Below are positions 45,150 through 57,036 of a DNA stretch of 64,000 nucleotides, piece by piece. This stretch comes from Cephalotus follicularis. Taxonomy: Eukaryota > Streptophyta > Magnoliopsida > Oxalidales > Cephalotaceae. The translations under genes were made by a program, and so were the position numbers. Location: assembly GCA_001972305.1 (NCBI GenBank), contig BDDD01001473.1, positions 232,822 through 296,821 on the forward strand, written 5' to 3'. Below the pieces are notes generated by a model. That model was not told the DNA's origin, made no database searches, and saw only the letters and a program-made list of their open reading frames with translations. Each line of letters starts with the position of its first letter. The stretch's first letter is position 1.

Positions 45150-45815
45150 ACTATTCATTGAGTTTTCACTAAACAAAATTTTAACTTATCCATCGACATG
45201 ATCGGTTAATCCGTCTGATAGTGTGAAGAAAGTTAATTTAAGTATTTTATTTTATTTTGTTTAAGACCCATCGATAAGGACGGTTGTACCGCCTGACAGA
45301 GTGGTGGCCTTAAACTTTTAAATTCAGCCATTTACTTTCAGTATTGAAAAGACCCATCTACAAGAGGACTGCGTCCCGCCAGTGTGGTGTCTTTTCATTT
45401 AAATTAATGCAATTTATATTTAGCATTTGAAAAGTTCCATCTACAGAGGACTACGTCCTGCCAGTGTGGAACCTTTTCCATTTCACTTCTTCATATCATT
45501 TGCATTCAGATAATTTACTTTATTCCAGTTATCTGGTCCCCAACAATTTTAATTCATTTATATATTTTCAGTCACTATAACTATTATTTCAATTCAGTAT
45601 TTAATTATCAGTCATTTCCTTCAATTATTATCTTTGTTTGAAACTGTTCTCTGCTTCTACATACCTTTAATTTTGGTTTTACTTTATCCCTTTATCTGTT
45701 ATTTATTTTTGCTTAAATTGCTATTAGCTTCCGTACCCAAAATCCCTGAATAGTTTATGTCGGTTAATTAAGTTTTAAAACCTAAGTTTCTAAGCGTCTG
45801 GATAGGGTGCATCTT
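45150..45815 (+). repeat. Terminal repeat, plus orientation, at the inverted junction
   Basis: Has all four hairpins (45182-45478) and the AT-rich tail up to GCTATTAGCTTCCGTACCC. The primer site is missing and the sequence continues for about 75 bases of degraded 5' internal region to 45815. Confidence 0.7.
45182..45478 (+). repeat. Four-hairpin array at the inverted junction
   Basis: Units 45182-45235 (TAACTT/AAGTTA), 45259-45315 (GTTTAAG/CTTAAAC), 45345-45397 (TGAAAAGAC/GTCTTTTCA) and 45429-45478 (GAAAAG-TT/AACCTTTTC with one bulge). Inner stems: CGG/CCG, CGGT/ACCG, GGAC/GTCC and AGGAC/GTCCT. Confidence 0.8.
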
Positions 45816-48800
45816 GTCACACCCGTTCCCTACAACAACCAATATCCTACTAAGAACGGATATGACGTTCCACATGACAACTTCCTTTCGGAAGTCACCA
45901 CATGGTTTATATAAAACTCACTTTAAACTTGAAAATCAAAAAGTTAAATGTTTTCAAAACTTTGAAAATTTTTCTAACTCTTAAATTTTTACGAAAATCG
46001 GGCATGTAGTATCTGTTTATAGGACTATGCCCCCTGTAAAGAAAAACACATTTTTATAAACACACTCCCGAAGGAGGAATCAACAATTTATAATCGGGCT
46101 CAGCCCTCAGCAAACCACAATTTTTAAGCAGTAAACATAGGTTGGGCTCAGCCTCAACCATTTTATCCAAACATGCAAAACAAATATGTAATGGCTCGGC
46201 CATTTAAAAGCAAAACCATAAAAGAAAAACCATTATATAGAAACATAAGTAAATGTTAAATTAAAAGTTGATGTAGTTATGCTATGCATGTGTTAAAATC
46301 CTGGTAGCATGCCCTGCCTCCGTGGTCCATCATCAACAGCAACAACTAGCAATCACTTACCATCTTGCCTTTATCTAGAAGGGAAAGAAAAGAGAGGGGG
46401 TTAGTCCAAATGACTAAGTGAGTAGAAACAAAACATCTCCTGTACATCCATCAAAAAATTGGATGTGCTGAAGAAAATGAGCATAATATAATCCAGTGTA
46501 TAAGCAACAAAAGTGAAATAATGTAAATCCATAAAAACTAAGCTCAAATCTCAACAATGAAAATAAAAGGAGCTTTAATATGAACAATACTACAAGTACA
46601 AGGTAGAATAAAGTACTCCATGGATGCAAACTCAATGCTCAAGGAAAGAGCTCCATAATGACAGCAAGATCCATAATGAGACCAAGATTCACAAAGATAG
46701 CATGAACACAAAGAACAACAAAATCCTCAAGGAAATCAAGATCCACCCAGGATATTGAGACCACAAATGGATATCGAGATTACAAAGGATATCAATATTC
46801 TTGATGCGTAAGCGAAATCCACAAATATGAACGTAGACATTAACAAAGCGTCATAAATGAAACTCGGAAGTCAACGATAAATATTTCTCTAAACAATCTC
46901 AGAGTTAAAGACTTCCAAAGTACCATAAAATCAGAGTACATGAAAATATATATAATCGTGGATATCATCAAGAATATAAACTCATGATGGATAGAATCAA
47001 TAAATGAAAGAAATGAAAGACCATCATGGCTCAAACTCATCAAATGTAATAAAGTAAGAATCCAAGAAATAGTCATGTTGATCAAGTCAATACTCTATAA
47101 TACAATAGACTCGCAATGAAACAACCAGTGACTCAACAAGGAGGTCCACTAAACAATTACCATACTCAAGGAAATAATCAAATATATAGGAGTCACAATA
47201 ATATCAAATATCTGGATATCCAAGCATAAAGACATGATCATATCTCAAATGACAGTATCAATATCAAGAATGTAATATGTGCCCAAAAATATCATAAACA
47301 TATAGGAGGATGCTGGTACCTATCATGTCACTGTCTCATATCCCCGCCAAATCACATGGCATCACATCATAACCGCTGCAGCAATAATATCAGGCCAATA
47401 GGCTACAGGATGTGTACATCATCCTTCATACACCGGTGCAGAGTGCCTATGGTAAGCATAACATCCAAACCTCGCACGAGGGGCCGGCATATACCGCACG
47501 GACCCTAGCCCTCGCCGAGAAACCCGCACGCATACTCAACCTCATCCGAGGGACCCGCGTGAAATATATATCAACAACTCAAACACAGTCCAATAGGAGG
47601 GTAATGGAGCAGCTCTGCTGCACTCACACTCAGCATACCATCATAGACAATAGTATGCCGCAGATCCAGGTATGGAACCCGGGGGCAGTTTCCACATAAC
47701 AGCCCATCATAGACCAATGGGCCTGCTAAGTAGAGTTGAGCGTCGAACATGTACCACTCCTTGGACTGGTAATACATATCCATAATCCCGGTACCCAGCA
47801 TCAGAATATAAATAGTGTAACCATATAACGAGTCACAAAGTCACAAGTGTGAGAAGGTGACCGAGTCACCCAGAGCATCGAGCATATAACCGCTCGGAAT
47901 CACATCACAATCATGAATACGTCACAAAAGACAACTGGACACAATTTCCGAACAATAACCCAATCATAAGAAAACCGGGCACCTATGAACAACATGACTC
48001 TCAAGTAATGAAATAGAGAAAATAAAGATCCAATGAAAAAGTACAAAGGCACGTCGCCACATAACAACCCTTTTTAGCAAAAGATAGGAATTGCTCAACG
48101 GTATCAACAACAATGCTCAAGTATGACAATAAGGGAACCAATCCAAATAAACAAATCCGGTCCTCAATAGCCATCTCATGATAGAACAAAAAAGGGCACA
48201 TACCCAGCAACAAAACTCAAACATGACGATACGAATCTAGAATGAATATAACAGTGGTAACAAAAACAATATATTTCCGCAGGAGCCAATGCGGATACGA
48301 CATCGCGAGGTGAAATGAATATACAATCACAAGATCTCATATCAATATGAATATTCAATCGGAATACCAACAGAGGGCTCAAAGTAAACGATTAAGGGAT
48401 TGATTTTAATTCGACTATCAACAAGTCATATCAATATGAACATTCAATCGAAATACCGATAATGGATTCCAAGAACAATTATGGAATCAACATATTACAA
48501 ATCATATCGTATAATCAAATCAAGCAACGAAGGCTATCAACAAGTATAGAAATAAACTCCAAATCAAATTATCAACAAATCAAATGATAGTTAAGAATTG
48601 TAATAAAGCACACAACAATCATCAACGAATTTCAAAATCAAATAAGATAAAGGAAGGAGATGTTCTACTCACAAATCAATGCCGATTACTACCACGGACT
48701 AACCCCTCGAAACTTTGAATCGACTATCGGGTTCTCGTCATCGTTTCGAAACTCTATCAACCGTCACACTGCATAAACAATACATAACCGTTACTTCCTA

Positions 48801-49190
48801 CACATACGCAATTAACACTATTAGTCACCGGAGCTTTGGCCAATTCCCGGTCAAACTGCCAAAGTTCCGACGACACCTAAAACAACCCCTAAAACCACTG
48901 ATCAACTCACATTACTGATCGAAACTCACAACGACACGCCCGGGAACGGGCAGCCACCACAGGCAGTGAGTTGACTCACTGAGTCAACTCGCCGGTCGTC
49001 CAACAATTTAGGCCGCTTCACAAAAAGGTCACAAAACCACCAGGCCTACACATCTCCGCCCGTAACTCGCCGAGAATCGGCGGCTACCGCCGCGCCAGAG
49101 CTTCGGCCGAGGCGCCATTTCTCCGGCCGAGGCACCACTGGCATCCACAAGCTCCGGTCTACTTATTGGTGGCCGAGACTCACCGGGAAT
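45816..49190 (-). repeat. Gypsy-type LTR, minus orientation
   Basis: Starts TGTCACACCCGTTCCC on the plus strand. It is the inverted relative of the LTR at 60596-64000: shared blocks include the segment at 48690-49180, matching 61090-61590, and 47412-47801, matching 62436-62903. It contains the motifs GGACTATGCCCCCTG and TTGGGCTCAGCCTCAACC, typical of its 3' half. The right border with the next LTR is approximate. No coding region is seen. Confidence 0.7.
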
Positions 49191-49199
49191 CGGCACCAA

Positions 49200-51319
49200 A
49201 CGTGGCTGTCATGCGTCGGCCAGCGGCGACGCGTGGGCCCACGCACCAGCGACCCTCCAGCGAGAAATTTCGGACAGTTTTCCGACTCTGTTCTCCACGG
49301 TGATGTGATCCGTTCCAGTTCCGTTGCGGGATTCTGACTCTGTGCTTCGTTCTGTCGGCTTTCGGTAAATTCTGAACTCTGTTCCGTTAGTCCTATTTTC
49401 CGCTGTTTTCTGCATTTCTGTATCTGTTTCTGTTGCACATGAACTTAAATTGCTTATATGAATCGAATGGACAACTCGGACATCCACTTGGACTGTTTTA
49501 AATGATTTTGAAAGAGTGTTTAATAAGAGGTTTAAAAGATGTTTTAATAATCGGACTTCTGTTTCTGTCGACCGTATTATGGTTTTCTGACATCTGCACG
49601 CATTTCGTTGCATAACGCATTGCACGGTTTTGTGCATGCTTAGGTTCTGATAGTCTATTGTCTGTTTGAGTTCTGATGGTCTGCTATCTGTCTGTCTGTC
49701 TGTCTGTTGGTAGAGGATCCTGCCTTTGTGGTCAGCCATGGAGGCGACCAGTCGAGGGACTCGCTCGTCTGTACTGTGAGTGGAACGCTGTTCTTTAACC
49801 TTTTTACTATGAAGTTTCTTTTAATGGTTTGAATGTTTGAAACGTTTTATGTTTTGTTTTTCGTATCTGAATGAATCTGAATCTGTTTCTGTTCTGAAAT
49901 CTGTTTAAGTTTTAATGTCTGAAACTTTCATTTACTGTTTTCAAATGCTCGCACGGTTATAGTCATACTATGACACTATTTTTTGCTATATCTGTAAACG
50001 ATGAGGAAAATGATTCCTCTATCTGTTTAAATATGTTTTAAATCTGTTTTTATGACGATGATATCTGAAATCTGTTTTGATGACTCGGATGAGTCTCTGT
50101 ATTCTGTATACTGAAATCTGAGTTTCTGTTTTCTGAAAATCTGTTAAATATGTTTAGATGCATGGTGATCTTGGTATTGTATTATATATATATTTATGAT
50201 GCCCATGAGAGGCATTGTCTACACGTGTATGACTTTCTGCTGATGCTTGGACACGACGGTGTCCTTGCCACTATTTCTGCTGGACGTTCGGCCCAACGGG
50301 GCCCAGGCGTCGACCTTACTTAGTAGACCCCATGGCATCTTTATATATTTTTCTGTTTAAACTTTGTTACTATCATATATATGTATATATGAAAATCTGA
50401 GGATTTAATCTGTTTGAAAGGAATGATATGAATTTCTGTTGACTTCTGGAAATTTCGGTTTTAGAATTGGTCTTGGATTTATATTCTGTTTAAAATGTCT
50501 TAAATGGTTTTATAAACCAGATTCTGGCTCTTGTTTCTGTTTCTGAATTTCTGTTTTTAGTTTATTTTACACTTTTGTTATATCTTTTCTGCAAAGATAT
50601 TTATATGCGAGCAAAACTCTGCGGAGTCTTTTTGTTCCATCTCACTAGTCCTGTGGACTAACCCTCTCCTCTGTTTTCTGTTTTTAGTTCTGACAGGTTA
50701 GTCTGTTGAGTTCTGTCAGCTGGAGTCAGTCTGTCTGTTGAGGTGAGACCACAAAAAGGGCATGCTACCAGAGTCAAAACATGCATATCATAATTTCATC
50801 AGTATTTAAATTTCTGCATTTCATATGTTTTTATATAACTGTTTTGATTTTGTTTAAAAAGGGTTGAACCCTATTCAGGTTTTTAAGTTTTTGATAATAT
50901 GGTTGAGGCAGAGCCCAACCCATACTTGTTTTCTGTTTATATTGTGATCTTCTGAGGGCTGAACCCATTTTATAAACTGTTTCCTCCTTCGGGAGTGTGG
51001 TCTGTTGAGGGCTGAGCCCATTACAAACTATTTCCTCCTTCGGGAGTGTGATTTTATAAATTGTGTTTTTCTTTACAGGGGGCATAGTCCTATAAACGAA
51101 TACTATATGCCCGATTTTCGTAAAATTTTAAGAGTTAGAATTATTTTCAAGTTTTTCAAGAAACTTTCCTGTTTTCTTTCTGTTTTGAAGAACTTTCTAT
51201 TTTAAAATACTTTTCTGAAACTCTGTTCTGCTGAACCTACGAGGTGAGTCTCTGTTTGAAGGCTTGGCCTCGTAGCGGGCACGACGGATTCCAGCCGGGC
51301 TGGGTTCGGGTGTGACAAT
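49200..51319 (+). repeat. Gypsy-type LTR, plus orientation
   Basis: Ends GGGTTCGGGTGTGACA. Its 3' 450 bases mirror the start of the LTR at 45816 (TTGAGGCAGAGCCCAACC and AGGGGGCATAGTCC). The 5' half is different and rich in CTGTTTCTG runs. So two related LTRs stand in opposite orientation. The 5-bp flanks of the pair (CATCT and ATTTG) do not match. Confidence 0.65.
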
Positions 51320-51696
51320 TTGCATTAAACAATCATTTATTCTAGTTAAAGATTTATACATAGGGATAATCCTAGGTCAACCATTTCTAGAAATTATTAA
51401 ACCATTTAAAGTAACAAATGAAGGAATTACAACAAAATTAATTTAACAAAAAATTCTGTTTACTTTCAATGAAAAATCAATTACTAAAGAAGTTAATCTT
51501 CTAAAAACATTATCCATATTTAAAGAACACTCTATAAATTTAATAATAACAAAAGAAAAATATTTGTCAAATAAAAAAACATGAACAACATTTACAAACT
51601 TCAAAAATTAGACAAAAAATTAATTCATTAAAAAATAACATAATTAACAATCTTTGTTCAGATCTTCCCGATACCTTTTGGCACAAGAAATGACAT
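51320..51696 (+). pseudogene. Copy P2: protease C-terminal remnant
   Basis: Resumes the pararetrovirus-like element at the protease flap (ILGQPFLEII). It has an in-frame stop soon after and leads into the RT ORF. Everything upstream of the protease is missing from this copy. Confidence 0.65.
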
Positions 51697-53253
51697 ATGG
51701 TCTCCTTACCATATGAAAAGGATTTTACTGAACAAAATATTTCCATTAAAGCAAGACCCATTCAAATGACTTATGAATCAATGAAACATTGTAAAAAAGA
51801 AATCCAAGAATTATTAAATAAAAAATTGATTACACATAGCAAGTCCCCCTGGAGCTGTGCAGCATTTTATGAAATTAAACGAGGAACACCAAAATTAAAT
51901 TATAAACCATTAAATATTGTTAGACATCTTATTCCAAATAAAAAAGATTTACACAAAAGATTAACTGAGTCAGATTCTACTATCCCTTTTAAACATTACG
52001 AATGGAATGTTATGTCATTTGATACTCCCAGTCAAATTATGAATGATATATTTACTCCATATTCATCATTTTTAATTATGAATATTGATGATATTTTAAC
52101 ATTTTTAAAAGAACAACATTTCAAATACTTGTATATATTTTACAAAATGATTCAAAACAATGATTTAGTATTGTCAAAAACAAAATTAGATTTGTTCATT
52201 ACACATGTTAGATTTCTTGGAACTATTACATACAGACAAAGATCTATTCTGTTTGCTATAACATTTACAGACATTGTTACAGATAGAGAACAATTATCAA
52301 CTTTATCATTTATTATTTGTTCTAGTATTAATTCATTATTTCTCAATACTAACCAAAAATGTCAGCAAACTTTCTCGATATTACAAGAAGAAATGGAATC
52401 TATTAAAGACACTTTATCTCCCACCGAGATAAAGAAGATTATGAGTGACACTTTATCTCCCACTGAGACAAAGAAGATTATGAGTGACACTTTATCTCCC
52501 ACTGAGACAAAGAAAATTATGAGTAATACTTTATCCTCCACTAAGATAAGGATAAGATTCCTGCAAAAGAATGAAACATTTGAAAAACTTTTACAAAACA
52601 TTTTCCCATTTGTTTTACAGAAAAATGAATCCTTTAAAAGTACTTTATCTCCCACTGAGATAAAGAAAACTTTATTCTCCACTACGATGAAAACACTCTC
52701 TGTACAACAATCATTTACAGACAAGTTATTATTTAACAATAGTAACCACACTCATCCAAATCCATATAAAAGGGATTCATTCCACATTCATCCAATTCCG
52801 TATAAAAATTCTTTCTTTCATTCATTCATAAAAATGTCAGACACAATGGCAACACTATCACTTGACAGACCAACAAGAAAGAAAAAACTTCTATCTCCTA
52901 CTAAGATAGGAGAAAATACTTTATCTCCCACTGAGATAGAGATAAGAAATTCAAGAGCATTCTTCTTTCCCAACACTATTTTTAAAAAATTAAGAGACTA
53001 CAACCTTGAAGGAATTGTAGAAGCCATTCAAGAAATGAGGCGTCAAAATCTATTCAACGATTTCCAGATAATTCAAGATTTCCTCAGATACATTCTTTCA
53101 AATCCTCAACAATTCCCAAAAATTTCTGCTAGCCATTTATCTTACTATTTTCCAAAGAACCAACAAATCCAATGCCCAAAAATATTAGACACTTGTCAAT
53201 CCATACCAATAGACAAATATTCTTGTACCTGCCATTTGGCATATACAATTTAG
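51697..53253 (+). pseudogene. Copy P2: reverse transcriptase fused to LSPTE tract and unknown domain
   Basis: 518 codons in one frame. The RT fingers are the fullest of all copies (ARPIQMTYESMKHCKKEIQE, KSPWSCAAFYE) and resemble caulimovirid RT. LTESD again runs straight into HYEWNVM, so motif A is absent, and the box is NIDDIL. After RFLGTI the frame passes without a stop through LSPTEIKK repeats into the unknown domain (RDYNLEGIVEAIQEMRRQNL, SIPIDKYSCTCHLAY) and ends at TAG 53251-53253. No RNase H is found where it should follow RT. The single frame shows that RT and the unknown domain can form one polypeptide. Confidence 0.72.
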
Positions 53254-53850
53254 ACAGCCTGCTGGGATCTATCAGGTCCCAAAGAGTATATTTTCCAAAA
53301 TAAAACAATTACTCCACAATTCCTCATGGATCATGGCATGCTTCAACAAGTTGTTTTTTCAGACTTAAGCCATTTCCAACACTTTGGAAGAAAAATAAAA
53401 ATTATTGGATTAGATCTGATGGTTCAAGGATTTAAGGGCATCCAGGCAATAATTGCATCCACACCTCCGAAATTTACTCACAGTATAAAGCCTGCCAGAC
53501 ATCTAATACAAATTCAAGGGTGCCATCATATCCCACAACTGTTTCCACATTTGATCCAAATAGAACTATGGGATTGTTCCCGTCCTCTTTAACAACAGAT
53601 TCGCCATTGGACAGCAAGAACAATTACAACCAAATGGAACCATTGCTACCTTCCTTTTAATTTCAGACTTATCGCTGAAGATCTCATACAAAAAATTTAT
53701 TTAACCCAATCCCATATTCATATCAGTCTCGAAAATCAAACAGATTGCGACCCACTAATGAAGTTAACAGAAGAGAAATGATCGAAAACATTGACTATCG
53801 CAAAACACTCTCAGAAAATAGAACCCTTAATCAATGGATGAGATAAAAGG
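53254..53850 (+). pseudogene. Copy P2: unknown 3' ORF, C-terminal part
   Basis: After the stop at 53251-53253 the same frame continues (CWDLSGPKEYIFQ, MDHGMLQQVVFSDLSHFQHF, KPARHLIQIQG, ELWDCSRPL). A second stop (TAA) lies at 53590-53592. It ends near the conserved NRTLNQWMR block at about 53845. Confidence 0.65.
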
Positions 53851-54841
53851 ATTCCACTTTGAAAAGAAGACCAATCACCAGAAGAAATCAGTACAAATTA
53901 CGGCAGAAGCGTCAACATCGTAGCCGCCATTCACTATTTGAAGCACTCAGAAGACAAGATACTATTTATGAACAGTAACTCCACTAGACAAATTACTATT
54001 CACAAATAGTAAACCCACTCAATAAGGCTTATATATACAAAGCCTTCCTTACTCATTCAACAAGCAAATTTTCAAGAAGCAATTTCTTTCAACAAGTCTC
54101 CAACAAACAATTCTCTCAAACCCATTTCACAAGTCTTTCAATTCTCCAATCAATTCCCCAAAACCTTTCTCTCTAGTTGTAAACACTTAGAGTCTAAGTG
54201 TAAACACTTGAGTCTTGTAACCCTCCACCAGTCACTATTCATTGAGTTTACTATTCACTATTCATTGAGTTTTCACTAAACAAAATTTTAACTTATCCAT
54301 CGACATGATCGGTTAATCCGTCTGACAGTGTGGAGAAAGTTAATTTAAGTATTTTATTTTATTTTGTTTAAGACCCATCGATAAGGACGGTTGTACCGCC
54401 TGACAGAGTGGTGGCTTAAAATTTCAAATTCAGTCATTTACTTTCAGTACTGAAAAGACCCATCTACATAGGACTGCGTCCTCCAGTGTGATGTCTTTTC
54501 ATTTAAATTAATGCAATTTATATTTAGCATTTGAAAATGTCCATCTACATAGGACAGCGTCCTGTCAGTGTGGAACCTTTTCCATTTCACTTCTTCATAT
54601 CATTTGCTTTCAATTAATTTACTTTATTTCAGTAAATCATTCTAGTTATCTGGTCCCCAGTAATTTTAATTCATTTATATACTTTCAGTCACTATAATTA
54701 GTATTTCAATTCAGTATTTAAATTCCAGTCTTTGTTTGAGATTATATCTGCTTCTACTTTCTTCTTTAATTTTGGCTTTACTTTATCCATTTATCTGTTA
54801 TTTATCTTTGCTTAAATTGCTATTAGCTTCCGTTCCCCAAA
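53851..54841 (+). repeat. Terminal repeat between copies P2 and P3
   Basis: TATA box at 54030-54037 (TATATATA), leader, the inverted pair AAACACTTAGA/TCTAAGTGT at 54182-54203, four hairpins, an AT-rich tail and CCGTTCCCCAA before the primer site. Relative to the right-hand repeat it lacks about 160 bases after CCCTCCACCAGT. Confidence 0.75.
54289..54582 (+). repeat. Four-hairpin array between P2 and P3
   Basis: Units 54289-54342, 54367-54420, 54451-54501 and 54533-54582. The first three have intact outer stems; the fourth is weakened (GAAAATGT against AACCTTTTC). Confidence 0.78.
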
Positions 54842-54854
54842 TGGTATCAGAGCC
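54842..54854 (+). other. tRNA-Met primer site of copy P3
   Basis: TGGTATCAGAGCC followed by AAAAACTCGATGCAATTATG. It marks the start of the internal region of P3. Confidence 0.87.
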
Positions 54855-54955
54855 AAAAACTCGATGCAATTATGTTTATTGTTGATTGAAATGAAAGTCT
54901 AAAGTTTCTAAACGTCTGGGTAGGATATCGGTTTGACTATTCCTGGGTTTGTAGA

Positions 54956-55348
54956 TTGCTTGTAGGTTGTTGGGGTGGTAAGGGCAGAAGGAGTGTAAGT
55001 CCCGTTGAGACCTTTGAAAGTATACCTACTGAGGTATTTCTACTGAGACAGAGGATTGTCTTTATACTTGGACGCAGTGAAACAGAAACTTTAAAAACAT
55101 TAGTAATAAATATATTGTATAGGGCTATGTCTCCGAGAACATTTAGTGGTTCAGAAACTAATAATAATTCAAATAGAGATAAAAAATTAGATGAAAGAAT
55201 AAAACAAATACAAAATTGGAAAACTCCAAAGACTGAACTTAGAAAGGTTTCAATAAGAGAAATTGATAAAAGAATTCAAAAAATTGATCAAACCATAAAA
55301 AATAATAAGAATCAAACAAAATATTCAACTAATAGAAGAAAAAAATAG
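54956..55348 (+). pseudogene. Copy P3: gag/coat-like region, N-terminal part
   Basis: 130 codons. The recognisable shared block is LGRSETETLKTLVINILYRA, followed by a highly charged, probably coiled segment (DKKLDERIKQIQNWKTPKTE). The first methionine is uncertain because upstream sequence is also open. It ends at a TAG that separates it from the zinc-knuckle ORF 12 bases further on. Confidence 0.6.
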
Positions 55349-55362
55349 AGCAAAAAGAAAAT

Positions 55363-56517
55363 TTGAGAACACCAAATCAAAAAATTTATAACAATTGCTA
55401 TTATTGTGGAAAATCTAATTATATTGCAAAAAATTTTCCTACTAGATTAGAAATTAAAGAATCAGATAAATCTAAAAATCAAACTAATACTATTAAAATC
55501 AAAGAATCTCCAGATTTAGAAACCATTTCCCCCACACACTCTGAAATAAAATTTATGACAATTAAAAAAGATAAACCATTTGAAATTAATAAAGATTTAA
55601 TTAGAAAAAAAATTTTACAAGAAAAATTTTTACAAAAGAGAAACACATTCTTTGAAATTTATTCTGAAAATGAACAAAACAATATTCGAAATGCATGGTA
55701 TGAGTTCATGATTCAAATCAAGTCTCATGTTATGTTTTTTGATTATTTACCTATTTACATTAGTCAACAAGAAAATAAAAAATATTTAAAAAACGAAAAA
55801 ATTAAAATTGATGAACCATTTGAAATTAACAAAGATTTGATTAGAAAAGATTTCCTTCAAGAAAAATATTTACAAAAAAGAAACAATTTCTTTAAAAAAT
55901 ATTCTGAAGAAGAACAAAATAATATTCGAAAATCATGGTATGAGATCATGATTAAGATCAAGAATCATATTATGTTTTTTGACTATCTACCAATTTATAT
56001 TAGTCAACAACATGACAAAAAAGAAATTTTTTTTAAAGATAACGATTTAGAAAATAAAAATCATTTTGAAAAATGGAATATACTATTAAAAGATAAAGAG
56101 AATAAGTATTCTCTTACAGAAACAATTAACGATGAAAATATTTATTCATTATCTAAAGAAATTGAAACTAGTAAAATTCAAACAACTCCTTTGCAAATTG
56201 AAAAAATTAAGACATCATTAATAAAACATGAAATTGAAAAAATTAATGAACAAACTTCTAGGGAAGAAACTGAATGTTTCCAACATCCAGAATCTTCATT
56301 ACAAGTTCAAAAAATTAAAAATTCTTCTTTAGATTATGAACAAGAATCTGTTGATTCTAATATTAAAATTCACAATTTTGAACAAGGGAAAATTTTAGAA
56401 AACAATGATGTAAATTTAGAAAAAAAAAATAAATATTTTCCTATAGAAGAAATTACTAGTATTCAGGAAAGTCATGAGAATGATGATAATAAAAAATTAG
56501 AAGAAGTCACACTATAA
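55363..56517 (+). pseudogene. Copy P3: zinc-knuckle and duplicated-domain region
   Basis: 384 codons. Near the start is a decayed CCHC knuckle (CYYCGKSNYIAKNFP: the His and last Cys are lost). Two tandem copies of a domain of about 65 residues follow (around residues 70-130 and 150-215), each with INKDLIRK, LQKRN, YSENEQNNIR and FFDYLPIYISQQ. The rest is acidic and Lys/Glu-rich. The position before protease and the knuckle point to a capsid or gag-like role. The duplicated domain is unknown to me. Confidence 0.65.
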
Positions 56518-56547
56518 ATTCAAAATAATGAAAATCGAATAATTTCT

Positions 56548-56979
56548 ATGATGACTACTGATAAACAAAAAGAATCTAGTTTACTAATACAATTAGCTGA
56601 TAAGATTGATAACCCAGAATTAAAAAGAGAATATTTATTAAAATTAAGAGATGTAATACCAGATGAACCTATTAGATCAATTAGTCAACCTTACACATTA
56701 CAAAAAATATTCCAAAGATTTAATAACCCACTATCACAAAATTTAACATTACAAGATTTACAAAAAGAAATTAAAGACACTAAAAAAGAATTACAAAACT
56801 TTAAACAAAAAACAAAGAAACAAATTACAAATTTAGAACAAATATTATTACAAAACCAATCGTCTTCCTCTTCTTCTAATAGAGAAGTTGAACCAATTGA
56901 CCATATTAAACCAGAAATTCAAGAAGAAAAAACAACAAAATCAGTCAATTTAATAGAAAGAATAACATACCAAAATTAG
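56548..56979 (+). pseudogene. Copy P3: helical segment before protease
   Basis: 143 codons starting MMTTDKQKESSLLIQLADKI. KELQNFKQKTKKQITNLEQ suggests a coiled coil. It is equivalent to the start of 39736-40434 in copy M1, where the frame runs on into the protease. Here a stop intervenes at 56977-56979. Confidence 0.6.
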
Positions 56980-57036
56980 AATATTAACATTATTATCACA
57001 ATTCAAAATTCTTTCAAACTTCAAACAATTGCCCTG

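Noticed and set aside
49209-49739. 176-codon minus-strand ORF in an LTR
   Set aside because: No recognisable domain; overlaps the border of two opposed LTRs and reads mainly repeated CTGTTTCTG sequence in reverse.
45816-51319. A single 5.5-kb insertion with TGTCACACC...GGTGTGACA ends
   Set aside because: The two halves are related LTRs in opposite orientation, and the flanking bases (CATCT, ATTTG) show no target duplication; internal pararetrovirus sequence is also missing across the site.
54289-54582. Hairpin units as hammerhead or twister ribozymes
   Set aside because: The hammerhead core CTGANGA...GAAA is missing on both strands, and the conserved twister loops are not there. CTGACAG in two units is only a partial likeness.
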